This document shows, piece after piece, positions 53,079-63,579 of a stretch of DNA of 64,000 nucleotides (position 1 is the stretch's first letter; every line of letters begins with the position of its first letter). The position numbers and the translations under genes were made by a program. The notes under the pieces were generated by a model. The model saw only the letters and a list, made by a program, of their open reading frames with translations, was not told the origin of the DNA and ran no database searches. The stretch is from NCBI GenBank assembly GCA_030522415.1, contig CM060109.1, positions 21,686,661-21,750,660 of the forward strand, in the 5' to 3' direction. Source of the DNA: Channallabes apus. Its lineage: Eukaryota; Chordata; Actinopteri; Siluriformes; Clariidae.

Positions 53079-55755
53079 TAGGGCTGCAACAACTAATCGA
53101 TAATGAAATTCGTTGTCAACGAATGCCGTTATCGATTAGTTGGGCTGCTCACGTCACTGAGAAGCGCAAGATACACAAATACACACACAGATACACAGTC
53201 GCTCGCGCAATGGAGGTTACAGAAGCGTTTGCAGGAAAAAGCGCGCACCCCAAGTCCTCCAAGGTATGGGAGTAATTTACATTAAACACCTCTTATCGGG
53301 CGTTAAAATCGAGCGGTTTTCTGCCGTTCGTAGTGTCCGGTGAGCGCGGATGAAGCGCCGAGGGGTTTTCTACACATGTGGGAGCCCCTAGCGACGGGGA
53401 GGAATTGGCCACGACTAAAAAAAAAATGGAATCAGTGAGTCTGTCCACACGGGCTTTGGTGACGTGCGTTTGTCCGGCTGCGCGGTTATACGGAGTAAAA
53501 AGAAAAAAACGTTGCATGCAGCTTTTTCTTGGTGTTGCATGTTTAATAAAATGACCATCACGATATAGAGAGCATGAACGTGACGTATTTATTGTTAACG
53601 TCAAGCCACCAACATGACCAACAACTCGAGCATGAGTGAGTGAAAAAACAGGGAGGGGCGGGCCCCTTTCTTAAAGAGCACAACACACCTAAAGTGCAAC
53701 GCATCAAGATAATTAATTACAACAAGCTCAGAGAGATTATTCACTGTAATGATCTACACTTGCCGTTCAAATCCCAACGAACACAAGGAAAACACTTCTA
53801 GTTCGTTTTCTTCGCATTCATTTTATGCTTCGGAGGACTGGATATGTCCCATGATTCTACACGCTATACACAGAGAAATGCGGAAAAAGGGCCAAATAAA
53901 GAGCGTGAACCCAGTAGCCGGGTTTTTTTTCTCTCCCTACGTCGCCGTATTACGAGAATGTTTAAAACAATAAGATTAATGTCTAGTGTAGCAAAATGGT
54001 CTATCTATCTATTCTTTTTTTTTTTATTATTATTATTATTGAGACAACAAACAAGTATAAAATACACGAGAGGATTGAAATAATGTATAAACCGAAGTCT
54101 AGAAGTCTATTATTCTTCTTAAGTTGAATTAATTTAAGAGAATTTAAAATTGAGGTCATTCTTAATAACTCAACTTAGTCAGTGTATTTTTTAAACTATA
54201 TACTGTCAACTTTCCGTCTGCAATTTTTGTTAAAAACAAAAATGTTGATTTACATAAAATAAGGTTTAAATGTCAAAATTAAAGATCCTTAATCTCTATA
54301 CAGTATGTGGCTTTTGCATTTTTGAAAGTTTACTTTTATACATAAATAAAACCCTGATTTATGGTTATATATAGAATCAGAATCAGAATCAGAAAGAGTT
54401 TTATTGCCAAGTACGCTTGCACGTACAAGGAATTTGTTTTAGTGACGGAGCTTCCAGAACAAAAAATACAAATGACAAGACAAAAACAGCATGACGCAAA
54501 AAAAAAAAGAATTTTTTTTTTTTTTTAAATGGTTGACATCAAATGGAGTACGATGTGAGATACTTTTAAATAAGTTACATCAATATCTGAAGTCTGTGGT
54601 ATTATACAGTATATTGCACAGTGGTGTTGTACACAATATTGCACATATATTTATTGACCGTTTGAATGATGTTTATCTGTTAAGGAGGTAGATTGCCTGG
54701 GGGAAAAAACTGTTCTTATGCCTGACTGTCCTGGTGTTCGGTGCTCTGTAGCGTCGACCCGATGGCAAAAGTTCAAAAAGAAGGTGGCTTGGGTGTGAGG
54801 GGTCCAAAGTGATATTCCGTGCCCTTTTCTTCACTCTGGATATATACAGTTCTTGCAGCGTGGGCAGGGGAGTGCCAATAATTCTTTCAGCAGTCCGAAC
54901 CGTCCTTTGTAGTCTTCTGATGTCTGCTTTCGTAGCTGAGCCAAACCAGACAGTTATTGAAGTGCACAGGACGGATTCAATGACGGCTGAGTAGAACTGT
55001 GTGAGCAGCTCCTGTGGCAGGTTGAATTTCTTCAGCTGGCGAAGGAAATACAACCTCTGGTGGGCCTTTTTAACAATGGAGTCAATGTGAATGTCCCACT
55101 TCAGGTCCTGAGAGATGGTCGTGCCCAGGAACCGGAATGACTCCACTGCCGTCACAGTGCTGTTCATGATGGTGAGTGGGGGAAGTGCAGGTGGGTTTCT
55201 CCTGAAGTCCACGATCATCTCCACTGTTTTGAGCGTGTTTAGCTCCAGGTTGTTGTGACTGCACCAGACAGCCAACTGCTTGACCTCCCTTCTGTATGCA
55301 GACTCGTCACCGTCCTGGATGAGGCCGATGATTGTAGTGTCATCTGCAAATTTCAGGAGCTTGACAGTGGGGTCTGTGGAGGTGCAGTCGTTGGTGTAGA
55401 TGGAGAAGAGCAGTGGGGAGAGAACGCAACCCTGAGGGGCTCCAGTATTGGTGGTGTGACTGTTGGATATGAATTTTCCCAGTTTCACTAGCTGCTGCCT
55501 GTCTGTCAGAAAGCTGGTGATCCAGTGACAGATAGAGCTAGGAACAGAGAGCTGGTTTAATTTGGTCTGAAGCAGTGCTGGGATGATCGTATTAAAAGCT
55601 GATGAAAAGTCTATAATCAAGACCCTTGCATAAGCCAATACATAGTTAAGCAAAACATCAAATCAAAGCGTTCCGTTTTATCAGATTAATCGATTAATCG
55701 AAAAACTAATCGCCCAACTAATCGATTATCAAAATAATCGTTAGTTGCAGCCCTA
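53079..55755 (+). mobile_element. hAT element containing Rex1
   Basis: The ends TAGGGCTGCAACAACTAATCG and GTTAGTTGCAGCCCTA carry many TCGATTA units. The 8 bp TSD ctatacag (53071-53078, 55756-55763) is perfect. A Rex1 LINE is inserted at 54374-55653. The rest has no transposase. Confidence 0.88.
54374..55653 (-). mobile_element. 5'-truncated Rex1 LINE
   Basis: The minus-strand ORF (54673-55653) encodes a reverse transcriptase from IDFSSAFNTIIPALL through TGAPQGCVLSPLLFSIYTND and FADDTTIIGL to the C-terminal RRLQRTVRTAERIIGTPLP and SGRRYRAPNTRTVRHKNSFF, the Rex1 type. The 3' end on the minus strand is a (TTCTGA)n repeat, seen as AGAATCAGAATCAG at 54374. The endonuclease is missing. The remaining 326 codons are open. 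Confidence 0.85.
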
Positions 55756-55760
55756 CTATA

Positions 55761-56285
55761 CAGTGAAACCATGGATTGCGAGTAACTTGGTCTGCGAGTG
55801 TTTTGCAAGACGAGCAAAAAAATTTGAAGAACTTTTAACTTGATAAACGAGCGAGGTCTTGAAATACGGGTACTGCAGTATGTATATTCTTTGTCTGCCG
55901 AGTGTCACGTGATCATCTCTCGCTGCAGGATTGTGTTTAATCGTCTCCCATGCTTGATCTCGGTGCTCGTACATCGCACGTATAGTCAACATCCGTGTAC
56001 TGTTTACTATAACATTGTGCCCGTGTGTGCGCATGTAAACCATTTTGTGGCCAAGTGTAGTGACTGTTCTTTAGTAACTGTACTGCAACAATGGCCATTG
56101 TGAAGAAAAATTTTATTTTTACTTTATATTTTGTATTAATTATTTTTTATGAATATTTTTGGGCTGTGGAAGGAATCATCAGAGTTTCCATTATTTCTTA
56201 TGGGGGAAATTTGCTTTGATATATGAGTGTTTTGACATACAAGCACACTTCTGGATTTTTTTTTTCGCAATCCAAGGTTAAACTG
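55761..56285 (+). mobile_element. Tigger/pogo-like MITE
   Basis: CAGTGAAACCATGGATTGCG and CGCAATCCAAGGTTAAACTG are imperfect inverted ends with TA on both sides (55759-55760, 56286-56287). 525 bp, no ORF. Family from pattern memory. It split the LINE tail now at 53041-53078 and 56288. Confidence 0.65.
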
Positions 56286-56354
56286 TACAAATGCAATGTA
56301 ATTCAATTTAATTTTATCTTTAAACTTTCTAGCTTCTTCATTTCTACATTGTAG

Positions 56355-56495
56355 GTTCTCCGGAGAAGAACACGCCAAATGAAGCAAATCAGACAAGGAC
56401 TTAAGGAGACGTTGCTTTGGCCACTTCTGACTCAAAGGAATGATGTCATGTTCTTTCCAGTGGAATCAGAGGACGCTTGTTCTGCATTAGGACAT
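56355..56495 (+). pseudogene. HECT gene exon 6, donor lost
   Basis: Acceptor CATTGTAG, then VLRRRTRQMKQIRQGLKETL and LWPLLTQRNDVMFFPVESED. The sense continues to LGH at 56495; the next exon begins ISWP, which joins well in phase 0. The bases after 56495 are AATTAATG, not GT, and the frame runs to a TAA two codons later. Confidence 0.68.
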
Positions 56496-56589
56496 AATTA
56501 ATGTTGAATACAATGCAATTTTTTGCATATTTGCCATACTTAAATTATTCAGATTCTCAAACAAATTCTAATATTAAACAAAGAAACCA

Positions 56590-56893
56590 TATACAAAATG
56601 CAGTTTTTAAGTTATACCTGGCCCCATGTGAAAGTAATTGATTCAAATTTCAGCTGAGTTAAATTTCCCCTGCTGCACCCAGGACTGATTTCTGGCAAAC
56701 CTGTTGAATACATTTATTTTTTTTCAAGAAATCACTTAAATAGAACCAATCTGACAAAGTGCAGCATGCTGAACATGCTCAAAAAGCAACACATCATGCC
56801 ATGATCTAAAGAAATTCAAGAACAGATGAGAAACAATATAATTGACCACAAAAAAAAGACAAGAAGGGGGCAAATACTACTTTTTCACAACAC
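56590..56893 (-). mobile_element. Tc1 remnant
   Basis: AGTGCAGCATGCTGAACATG, AAGCAACACATCATGCC, AAAGAAATTCAAGAACAGAT and the end GGGGCAAATACTACTTTTTC resemble a fish Tc1 N-terminal transposase region and terminal repeat. It is much deleted and no frame is left. Confidence 0.55.
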
Positions 56894-57132
56894 TGGTTAC
56901 CCAGATAGCAAGGTGACATTGATTCAATGTTGAAATTTCATCAGAATCATCATTTTGGTTGAGGTTGATTTTTCAATGCTAAATAATGTTGAATCAATGT
57001 TGATAATTCAATGCTTTTCAGTGTTGAAAAGACAAACATTGAATCAATGTTGATTTTTGGTTGTGGAACCCATTCCATTCAACAATGTAAGGCAAATTAA
57101 ATTAACTAAGTGCATTTCTATAAAAATGTGTA

Positions 57133-57351
57133 TGCATGTACACACCCCTATACATACACACACACACCACATACATACACACACACACCCCATACACACA
57201 CACACACCCCATACACACACACCCACCCCCCCATACATACACACACACCCCCCATACATACACCCCCCATACACAAACACACACACCCCATACATACACA
57301 CACACCCCCATACATACACACACACACACCCATACATACACACATACAGGC
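57133..57351. repeat. (ACACACCCCATACAT)n minisatellite
   Basis: An irregular array of CA runs alternating with CCCCATACATA. Its open frames in both strands are only low-complexity artefacts. Confidence 0.9.
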
Positions 57352-57394
57352 TTGAAAATACTCAGATTCAGTGAGTTTTCAGCACGTTTTGGAA

Positions 57395-57532
57395 GATGGC
57401 ACGCGCTTACACATCCGAGGAAACTCTTCAGAATGTTCTGGAAAGTTTACATTTACCTCAGAAGAAGACTGTGTGACTCCGACGACGAACGGGAGCATTT
57501 TGAACAGAGAATAGACCCATGCTACACTGGGT
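57395..57532 (+). pseudogene. possible piggyBac first exon
   Basis: ATG at 57395 gives MARAYTSEETLQNVLESLHL, then a stop; in another frame LCDSDDEREHFEQRIDPCYT follows up to a GTAAGT donor at 57533. An acidic N-terminus like this is common in piggyBac transposases. One frameshift is needed. Confidence 0.35.
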
Positions 57533-58289
57533 AAGTTATTAAGTCTTATATAACTCTTATTCTGATAATATTAAACTAATATTAGTAAATATTTTCCTCA
57601 CTACAGCTAGCTCTTGTCAGCTTGTGTGACACATTCGCTTTCAATGCCATTTATATAGTTTAGGTAAATCATGCTAGCATGCTGCCTCATGTAGCACAAA
57701 CATGATATTTCCCGGTGGCTAAGCTAATGCCTTATGGAGTTTACAGATGTTTATATTCACCTTGTTTTGGATAGCTTTAGATTATGGTTGCTAATGTGTA
57801 TTTGGCTCCATTTTGGTTAGCTTATAACACTGCTATCAGTAATGTTATTTAGCACAAACAAGCAAGTTGCATGTGGCTAAAATACTGCCTTATGTAGCTA
57901 AGTGATGCTTATGAATATTTCTTTGGTGTAAATGTATATAATCCCTTTTGTTTAGCGTGTATTTAGAAATACCTGATAAGATGTAATTGTTTAGAATGTG
58001 TTCAATATGTGTGTAATGTCCAGTGGATGGTGTTTTTTAAAACTCAAATTGAATTATGGCAGCAGTGTGTAGTATTATCTATCACCATCATTGATGCTGT
58101 CATGTGACCTATAGAAGAGAGGTGTATATTTTTCATGTTGAAGTGTGGATACATTTTTGGTCATCTCTGTACTGTATATATTGTGCATCCATATTAATTG
58201 CACATCCATTTACTCTGAACAGTATAGGTTAACATTTTTTTTTTAATTTGTTTTTAGGAATGTGTCTGCATCACCCTTGCCTTCACCAG

Positions 58290-58622
58290 CCCCTCACATC
58301 AGGACGCGCAAGCTCCGTTCAGATGGACCTCTTGCATTTGTGAAGTGGATGGACACACGAGAAGTATCTACCTGTTCTACCATCCATTCTGCTTTACAGT
58401 AGACGCGGTGAAGATGAGGGTGAAATTACAAGGTACATGGACTACAAAGACATTTCCATGTCCTGTGACTGCGTACAACCAGCACATGGGGAGTTGATCA
58501 CTCTGATCAGCTATTACAATACTATACTACACAGCACAAAACAATGAAGTCGTACAGAAATATTTCTCTACACTGCTTGGACATTGCTCCCACCAATGCT
58601 TACCCTGCATGAATGTTTTGTA
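58290..58622 (+). pseudogene. piggyBac transposase C-terminal remnant
   Basis: In shifting frames the sequence reads LAFVKWMDTREVSTCSTIHS, then VTAYNQHMG and, after a frameshift, GVDHSDQLLQYYTTQHKTM and SLHCLDIAPTNAY. YNQHMGGVDxxDQ with the third catalytic Asp is the hallmark of piggyBac. The N-terminal two thirds are missing and several stops are present. Confidence 0.75.
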
Positions 58623-58879
58623 CAGTTTTTTTTTTTTTATCTTGCACTGTTTTACTCTGAATGTCCGTCTTTTTTCCGTTTTTATTTTGTACTGTTTCTG
58701 TTGCAGTTTTACCCTGCATGTAAACAAATGTCCAGAATGTCCAGATTATCATTAATCTGCATTTATACATAAAATCCTATTAACTATTGGGAAGCTAAAC
58801 ATAAGAATCAGTATGAAACATGAAAAGTTTCTAAAAGTTGCCAATAAATTAATATTGTGATGTGAAATAATTTTTCAGA

Positions 58880-58995
58880 TTGAAGTTATAAAGGGCTCTG
58901 GGGTGTTTTGCCAGGCAGAAGCGTGGAGAGCAGCCCGCCTTGCCACCTCTGCTACTGCCATGGTACGGAATCTGCTGCTGGGCACCTTCGACTTG
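58880..58995 (+). pseudogene. BEN-domain-like fragment
   Basis: GVFCQAEAWRAARLATSATA followed by MVRNLLLGTFDLET has the W-x2-A and A-x3-LL-x3-F pattern of the C-terminal BEN-domain helices (a DNA-binding fold). It is short, and a stop follows. Identity is tentative. Confidence 0.3.
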
Positions 58996-59029
58996 GAGAC
59001 TTGACCAAATTAAAAAGGTAGCCATTATT

Positions 59030-59860
59030 GGTGAGTAAATGCATAATGCGTTGAGAAGGGAAAACAAAACATTTAAGACTTTATAAGTTCACAACTTTAA
59101 CCATAACCTACTTGTATCAATGTTTATTAGCCATCAATGGAGACTGCATAAGGTAGAGCACCCATTATTGTTACTGTATCTGCTTGGGACCTATAATACT
59201 AATTCATCACTTTCTCACTTCTTAATCCTACCTTTCCTCTTCTAAAGCCACATTATATTGCGCTGTAAGGTGTGTAGTCCTCTATTTTGTAGAACATATA
59301 GTGTTGCAAATAACCTCGTGGCACTAATTGTTGTAGTCTGAAGTTTTAATAAATAATCATAATGCTGTCAAAAATAATGTCATAAATAGATTTTCTTTAT
59401 CAATTAACTTCTATTAATTAAATAAAATTTTTAATGTAAATTTTTTAAGTTTAATGGAATGGCTGTGTGAAAGATGCTGAAGCTGACGTGCCAATGGTCT
59501 TTTATATTAATGTTGTTCGGAAGCCTGTGTAATGATGTAGTTTCGACATCTATCGACTGAACAGCGTTTTTTCGACTTGTTTTCATGTTATTGTTGTTCA
59601 GCAATGGCATGGACGTGATGTTTTGGCAAAAGAAGGGTGGGATGGTGGTTGATGGTGACTGAAAGCGGTGACTGAGTAGATTGGACATCACAGCAGCTCG
59701 TGAAAAGGCAGAGCTACTTTATGCAAGCTGTGTGCATTCTATTATGGATTGACTGTTTTGAAACTTATATGGTAGTTACATAGCCCCTAGACCTCAGTTA
59801 CCATGAAAAAAGCCATGAAATTTCAGTTTTGACCATATGGGATCTTAAACAAGGATGTCA
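59030..59860. other. unassigned interior of piggyBac-like element
   Basis: I see no gene or recognised repeat in this AT-rich stretch. Confidence 0.35.
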
Positions 59861-59867
59861 TCTTTTT

Positions 59868-60565
59868 TTAATTATTGTTTGTTCGGGGAGGAATTATAGA
59901 CCACAATGTCAGCCTGAAGTCCAGTGTCAAGTACCCACAGTCAGTGATGGTCTGGGGTGCCATGTCAGCTGCTGGTGTTGGTCCACTGTGTTTTATCAAG
60001 GGCAGGGTCAATGCAGCTAGCTATCAGGAGATTTTGGAGCACTTCATGCTTCCATCTGCTGAAAAGCTTTATGGAGATGAAGATTTCATTTTTCAGCACG
60101 ACCGGGCACCTGCTCACAGTGCCAAAACCACTGGTAAATGGTTTACTGACCATGGTATTACTGTGCTCAATTGGCCTGCCAACTCTCCTGACCTGAACCC
60201 CATAGAGAATCTGTGGGATATTATGAAGAGAAAGTTGAGAGACACAAGACACAAGAATCTGCAAAAGGCTTCCCGTCCAAGTATTGAGTGCACAACTGAA
60301 CATAATTATATGAAGGTTGACTATTTTTGTATTAAAAACACTTTTCTTTTATTGGTCGGATGAAATATGCAAATTTTTTGAGATAGGGATTTTGGGATTC
60401 CATGAGCTGTATGCCACAATCATCAATATTAAAACAATAAAAGGCTTGAACTACTTCAGTTGTGTATAATGAATCTAAAATATATGAAAGTCTAATGTTT
60501 ATGAGTACATTACAGAAAATAATGAACTTTATCACAATATGCTAATTTTTTGAGAAGGACCTGTA
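59868..60565 (+). mobile_element. 5'-truncated Tc1 transposon
   Basis: The frame 59875-60363 encodes the end of a Tc1 transposase: SVMVWGAMSAAGVGPLCFIK, FIFQHDRAPAHSAKTTGKWF (second Asp), and NSPDLNPIENLWDIMKRKL (Glu). The 3' terminal repeat runs to TTTTTTGAGAAGGACCTG and TA (60564-60565). The first half with the DNA-binding domain and first Asp is missing. The frame is otherwise well kept. Confidence 0.88.
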
Positions 60566-60776
60566 TATTAAAAAAAATCTAATGTGTGCATTGTATCTAT
60601 GGAAGATTGTAGGACATTTCAAAACATATGTTGCATATCTGTACATTTGTAAAAGTCACATTTCCAAAAATTTAGGACCCACCTTCTGTCATTCATAAAC
60701 AACTACCACTCCAAGTTTTTAGAGCATTGTATAGTTCTAACCTTTTGTTTGTTTTTCATTCTTTAGATGCACTACA

Positions 60777-60905
60777 ACAACAGCTGAAAGCTGAAGAAAA
60801 GGAGGCCACAGAGTTTCTTTGCTTCAACAGTTCAGAAATGGCTTCGTTATGCCCCAGAACGGCTGGGGGGAATTGCTCGTGGTGGAAAACCATAAGTTCA
60901 GACTC
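60777..60905 (+). pseudogene. exon-like fragment, unknown
   Basis: After a pyrimidine tract and TTTAG, one frame reads KKRRPQSFFASTVQKWLRYA and PERLGGIARGGKP then stop, preceded by one TGA. It has the look of a terminal exon of a transposon-borne gene. I cannot name it. Confidence 0.25.
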
Positions 60906-61745
60906 ATGTCTTATTATCTGTTTTGCTGAGTAAATACATTTCAACTTACGAATAATGTTTCAGTCATCTGTTGTGTTTCTGACTTGGTTGTTTCTATTTG
61001 CATTGGACTGAATTTTGCTGAGGCAGGCTGCCATTTTTATATTATGGTTTTCCAGTCTCTTCTCTTGGCAGTTAGATTCTGTTTTATGAATTCAGAATTA
61101 ACAATCTCTTCTAATAGTTCACTTCTAAAAAGTCATATTGTCATCCAGTTTATAATAATTTGTATGTAAGTTGTAGTGTGTTTTATTATATAGTTGTTTT
61201 ATTGTAATTGTGATGTTACTTCCTGTTTAAATGGGTATGGAGCATAAATAAATAAATATGTTTACATGTAAACTGAAGGATGTTGAGTTACTGACTTTTT
61301 GTTTAAAAAAAAAAAAAAAAAAAGCTTTTCAGCCCTACATGGTCTCTGATTTAAAGAAATAAATCAAAACGGACATTATTTACTGTCATAGAATCTTGCT
61401 GTTCATAAAGCAAGACTAAACTATAATTGTTTCAATGTTGATTCAATGTTGATTCAATGTAAAATAAGTGATTGAATTTACGTTGAACAAACATTGATTT
61501 TATGCCCATCTTGATCTATTTTTCATCATTGAAATAACATTATTTCAAGGTGCAAACCTGATGAAAAATCAACATTTAACATTGAAATTTCAACATTGAT
61601 TCAATAACAAGTTGGTTGATGCTTTAATGTTGATTCAACGATGATTCAATGTTGTTCTGCTATCTGGGTATTCAGTCACTGTTTGCCAACAGTCTCCTAA
61701 TCATGGTCACTGAAACTGTTGCTGCTGTATATGCTGCTTTCTCAG

Positions 61746-61848
61746 ATATCCTGGCCTGCCGATGATGATGATGATGATGATGATGAGGAATACCCAGCTG
61801 AAACAACCCAGTGTATCATTGGGTACTTGAAGCAGTTCATTAATACAG
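61746..61848 (+). pseudogene. HECT gene exon 7
   Basis: Acceptor TTTCTCAG, donor GTGTGT; encodes ISWPADDDDDDDEEYPAE and CIIGYLKQFINT. The Asp run is coded by a (GAT)n microsatellite (61761-61783). The acidic stretch and GYL-x2-F-I are usual for this HECT subfamily. Confidence 0.78.
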
Positions 61849-62113
61849 GTGTGTGTTTATAGACATTTCGACACCTGCGAAGTACCTCCAACTCTATACA
61901 GCCTGTTTTGTCATTACACACATTTACGGTCAATTATGTTTTATAAGTAATGACACATAATTGTTCATCTTTAGTTAGCTATGCATGTTTTCAGTGATTT
62001 AAAATGTATTTAAAAAATAAAAATTGTGCAATTTGCAGTGTCCAAGAGCACAAATTATGTTGCTGTCATAAATGACAATATAACTTTTAAAAAATATATA
62101 TATTACATTTCAG

Positions 62114-62331
62114 CATCCAGCAAAGAGCGGAAGGACTTGCTGAAGTTCTGGGTTGGATGGGAGATTGTGAAAGAAAACCTGTCTGTGGAAGTTGTTAGAG
62201 GGGCTCTCCCAAGATCCTCTACCTGCTTCTGTATACTCCGTTTGCCAGGCCACTACAAAGATTATCACTACTTCAAAATTGACCTCATTATGTGCATTGG
62301 GACATGCAAGTATGGATTTGGGCTTGTCTAA
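62114..62331 (+). CDS. HECT gene exon 8, C-lobe with catalytic Cys
   Basis: Acceptor CATTTCAG at 62106-62113 and phase match with exon 7. It encodes SSKERKDLLKFWVGWEIVKE, then VEVVRGALPRSSTCFCILRL and PGHYKDYHYFKIDL, ending CKYGFGLV and TAA (62329-62331). TCF with the catalytic cysteine (codon 62224-62226) followed by L-x-L-P-x-Y is the thioester site of HECT ligases. No break inside. Confidence 0.82.
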
Positions 62332-62419
62332 CTTAAGCCTTAATCACTCAGCTGTGGCAACTGTATGCGATTTCTTTATTACAGCGCTTACCTTATTGGT
62401 GTTAATCACGTAGCCTAAA

Positions 62420-63115
62420 TGTTTAAATGCAACTTCACATTTTTCAACATCACATTCACATCACGCATTGATTACTGTAATGCCCTTTTCATTGGTCTAC
62501 CAGCCAGCTCCATCTCTAGATTACAATATATTAAAAATTCCGCGGCTAGAATACTCACTCATACCAAACGTTCTGCTCATATAACCCCAATCATGTCCGA
62601 TCTACATTAGCTCCCAGTTGCCTACCGTATTAAATTCAAAATTCTTCTCCTTGTCTTTAAATCTATAAATGGCTTAGCTCCCAATTATCTTCTCAATCTG
62701 CTCTCCCCCTACATTCCGACTCGTTCACTACGTTCCTCCGATTCAGGTTTTTTTTTTTTTTTTTTTTTTTAACTGTCCCTCGGCACCGCCTCTCTTCAGT
62801 GGGCGGCAGATAATTCAGTGTCATTGCACCTAAACTCTGGAACTCTCTACCACACTCTCTCCGTTCTGTTAACAACGTCTCCGCATTTAAATCTTTACTC
62901 AAAACTCACTCGTTTTCCGAATGTTACACCTGAATCCACCTGTCCTCTGCATGTCTGTTTTTTTTATTTATTTTTTTTTTTGTTTTGTTGACTTAAATTG
63001 TTTTGTACTTTAGTACTTCGATGTCTGTTTTATTCTTTTTTTTGTTTTCACTCATTGTAAAATGTCCTTGAGCTCTGGAAAGGCACTATATGAATACAAA
63101 TTATTATTATTTATT
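62420..63115 (+). mobile_element. 5'-truncated L2-type LINE
   Basis: The C-terminal end of a reverse transcriptase can be read: SRIDYCNALFIGLPASSISR, NSAARILTHTKRSAHITPI, then LPVAYRIKFKILL and SINGLAPNYLLNLL in a second frame. The 3' end has TGTAAAATGTCCTTGAGCTC, AAGGCACTATATGAATACAA and (ATT)n. It lies directly behind the HECT stop codon, so it may provide the 3' end of the transcript. Inside is a T run at 62748-62770. Confidence 0.82.
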
Positions 63116-63119
63116 AACT

Positions 63120-63575
63120 TTACCAGTAATATCACTGTTATATATATTTTTTTATAGAGTTAAGCAATAGTAGTTATAGTCATTTCCATTTAATAACATA
63201 TGATGCAGTGTTTGCCAAAATGGCCTATTAGATGCTTCTACTGCACCCACCACACAATAAGATGTTTGTTCTTCAGTTCCTATGGAATGTTTTTGGTCAA
63301 AATGAAAGCAGCTTCCAGGTGTGATATCGTTTTATTATGGCAAAATAAATGTACATTTTGTACTTTTCCATTGTCAACAATATTGTTATTTTGTTCCATT
63401 GATATACACAGCATTTGTAACTGAATATCAGTTCAGTCCAAACAAAAGTTAGGAATACTTTCAAGAACGAACACTCAAAGTTCTTTCCAATAGGTGCTTG
63501 TCATGGTTAAAACATTAATGTCAAGTTATAAATAAATGTGATTACTCCACAAGAATAGACTAGCAAAACTGAAGC
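63120..63575. other. spacer between convergent genes
   Basis: AT-rich, no gene; probable 3' flanks of both neighbouring genes. Confidence 0.4.
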
Positions 63576-63579
63576 GCTG

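Larger units (their letters stand above)
56900..61668 (+). mobile_element. piggyBac-like element with subterminal repeats
   Basis: Ends CCCAGATAGCA and TGCTATCTGGG are inverted repeats; CCC...GGG is the piggyBac type, and piggyBac transposase remains lie inside (58290-58622). The TTAA duplication expected for piggyBac is not seen (flanks gtta and tatt). Both ends carry many copies of TTGATTCAATGTTGA-like units (56923-57055 and 61428-61650). It also contains a Tc1 fragment, a CA/CCCC repeat and other exon-like pieces. It lies in HECT intron 6. Confidence 0.55.
50895..62331 (+). pseudogene. HECT-domain E3 ubiquitin ligase, G2E3-like, probably broken
   Basis: Eight exon-like segments on the plus strand give a protein ending in a HECT domain like the multi-copy fish G2E3-like genes. 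These transfer ubiquitin from E2 to substrate through a HECT cysteine. Exons: 50895-50947, about 51058-51230, 51347-51441, 51545-51795, 52825-52953, 56355-56495, 61746-61848 and 62114-62331. Most have consensus AG/GT borders. The N-lobe shows GRMLGHSFLHGGPCLAGLS; the C-lobe ends LPRSSTCFCILRLPGHYKDY with the catalytic Cys at 62224-62226, then YGFGLV and stop. Two defects: exon 3 ends in phase 0 but exon 4 needs one extra base, and exon 6 has no GT after GGACAT (56495). N-terminal exons before 50895 are not visible and may have been displaced by the Tc1 insertion. Introns are full of transposons. Confidence 0.72.

Noticed and set aside
53293..53604. 103-codon minus-strand frame
   Set aside because: Falls in the interior of the hAT 53079-55755 without transposase motifs; probably chance.
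57044..57374. Several overlapping frames of 65-105 codons rich in His/Thr or Cys/Val
   Set aside because: They arise only from the CA/CCCC minisatellite, which is open in most frames.
61998..62010. Upstream frame (62026-62331) as a separate 101-residue gene
   Set aside because: Its first part is intron sequence; the acceptor at 62113 and the phase match show that it is the last HECT exon.
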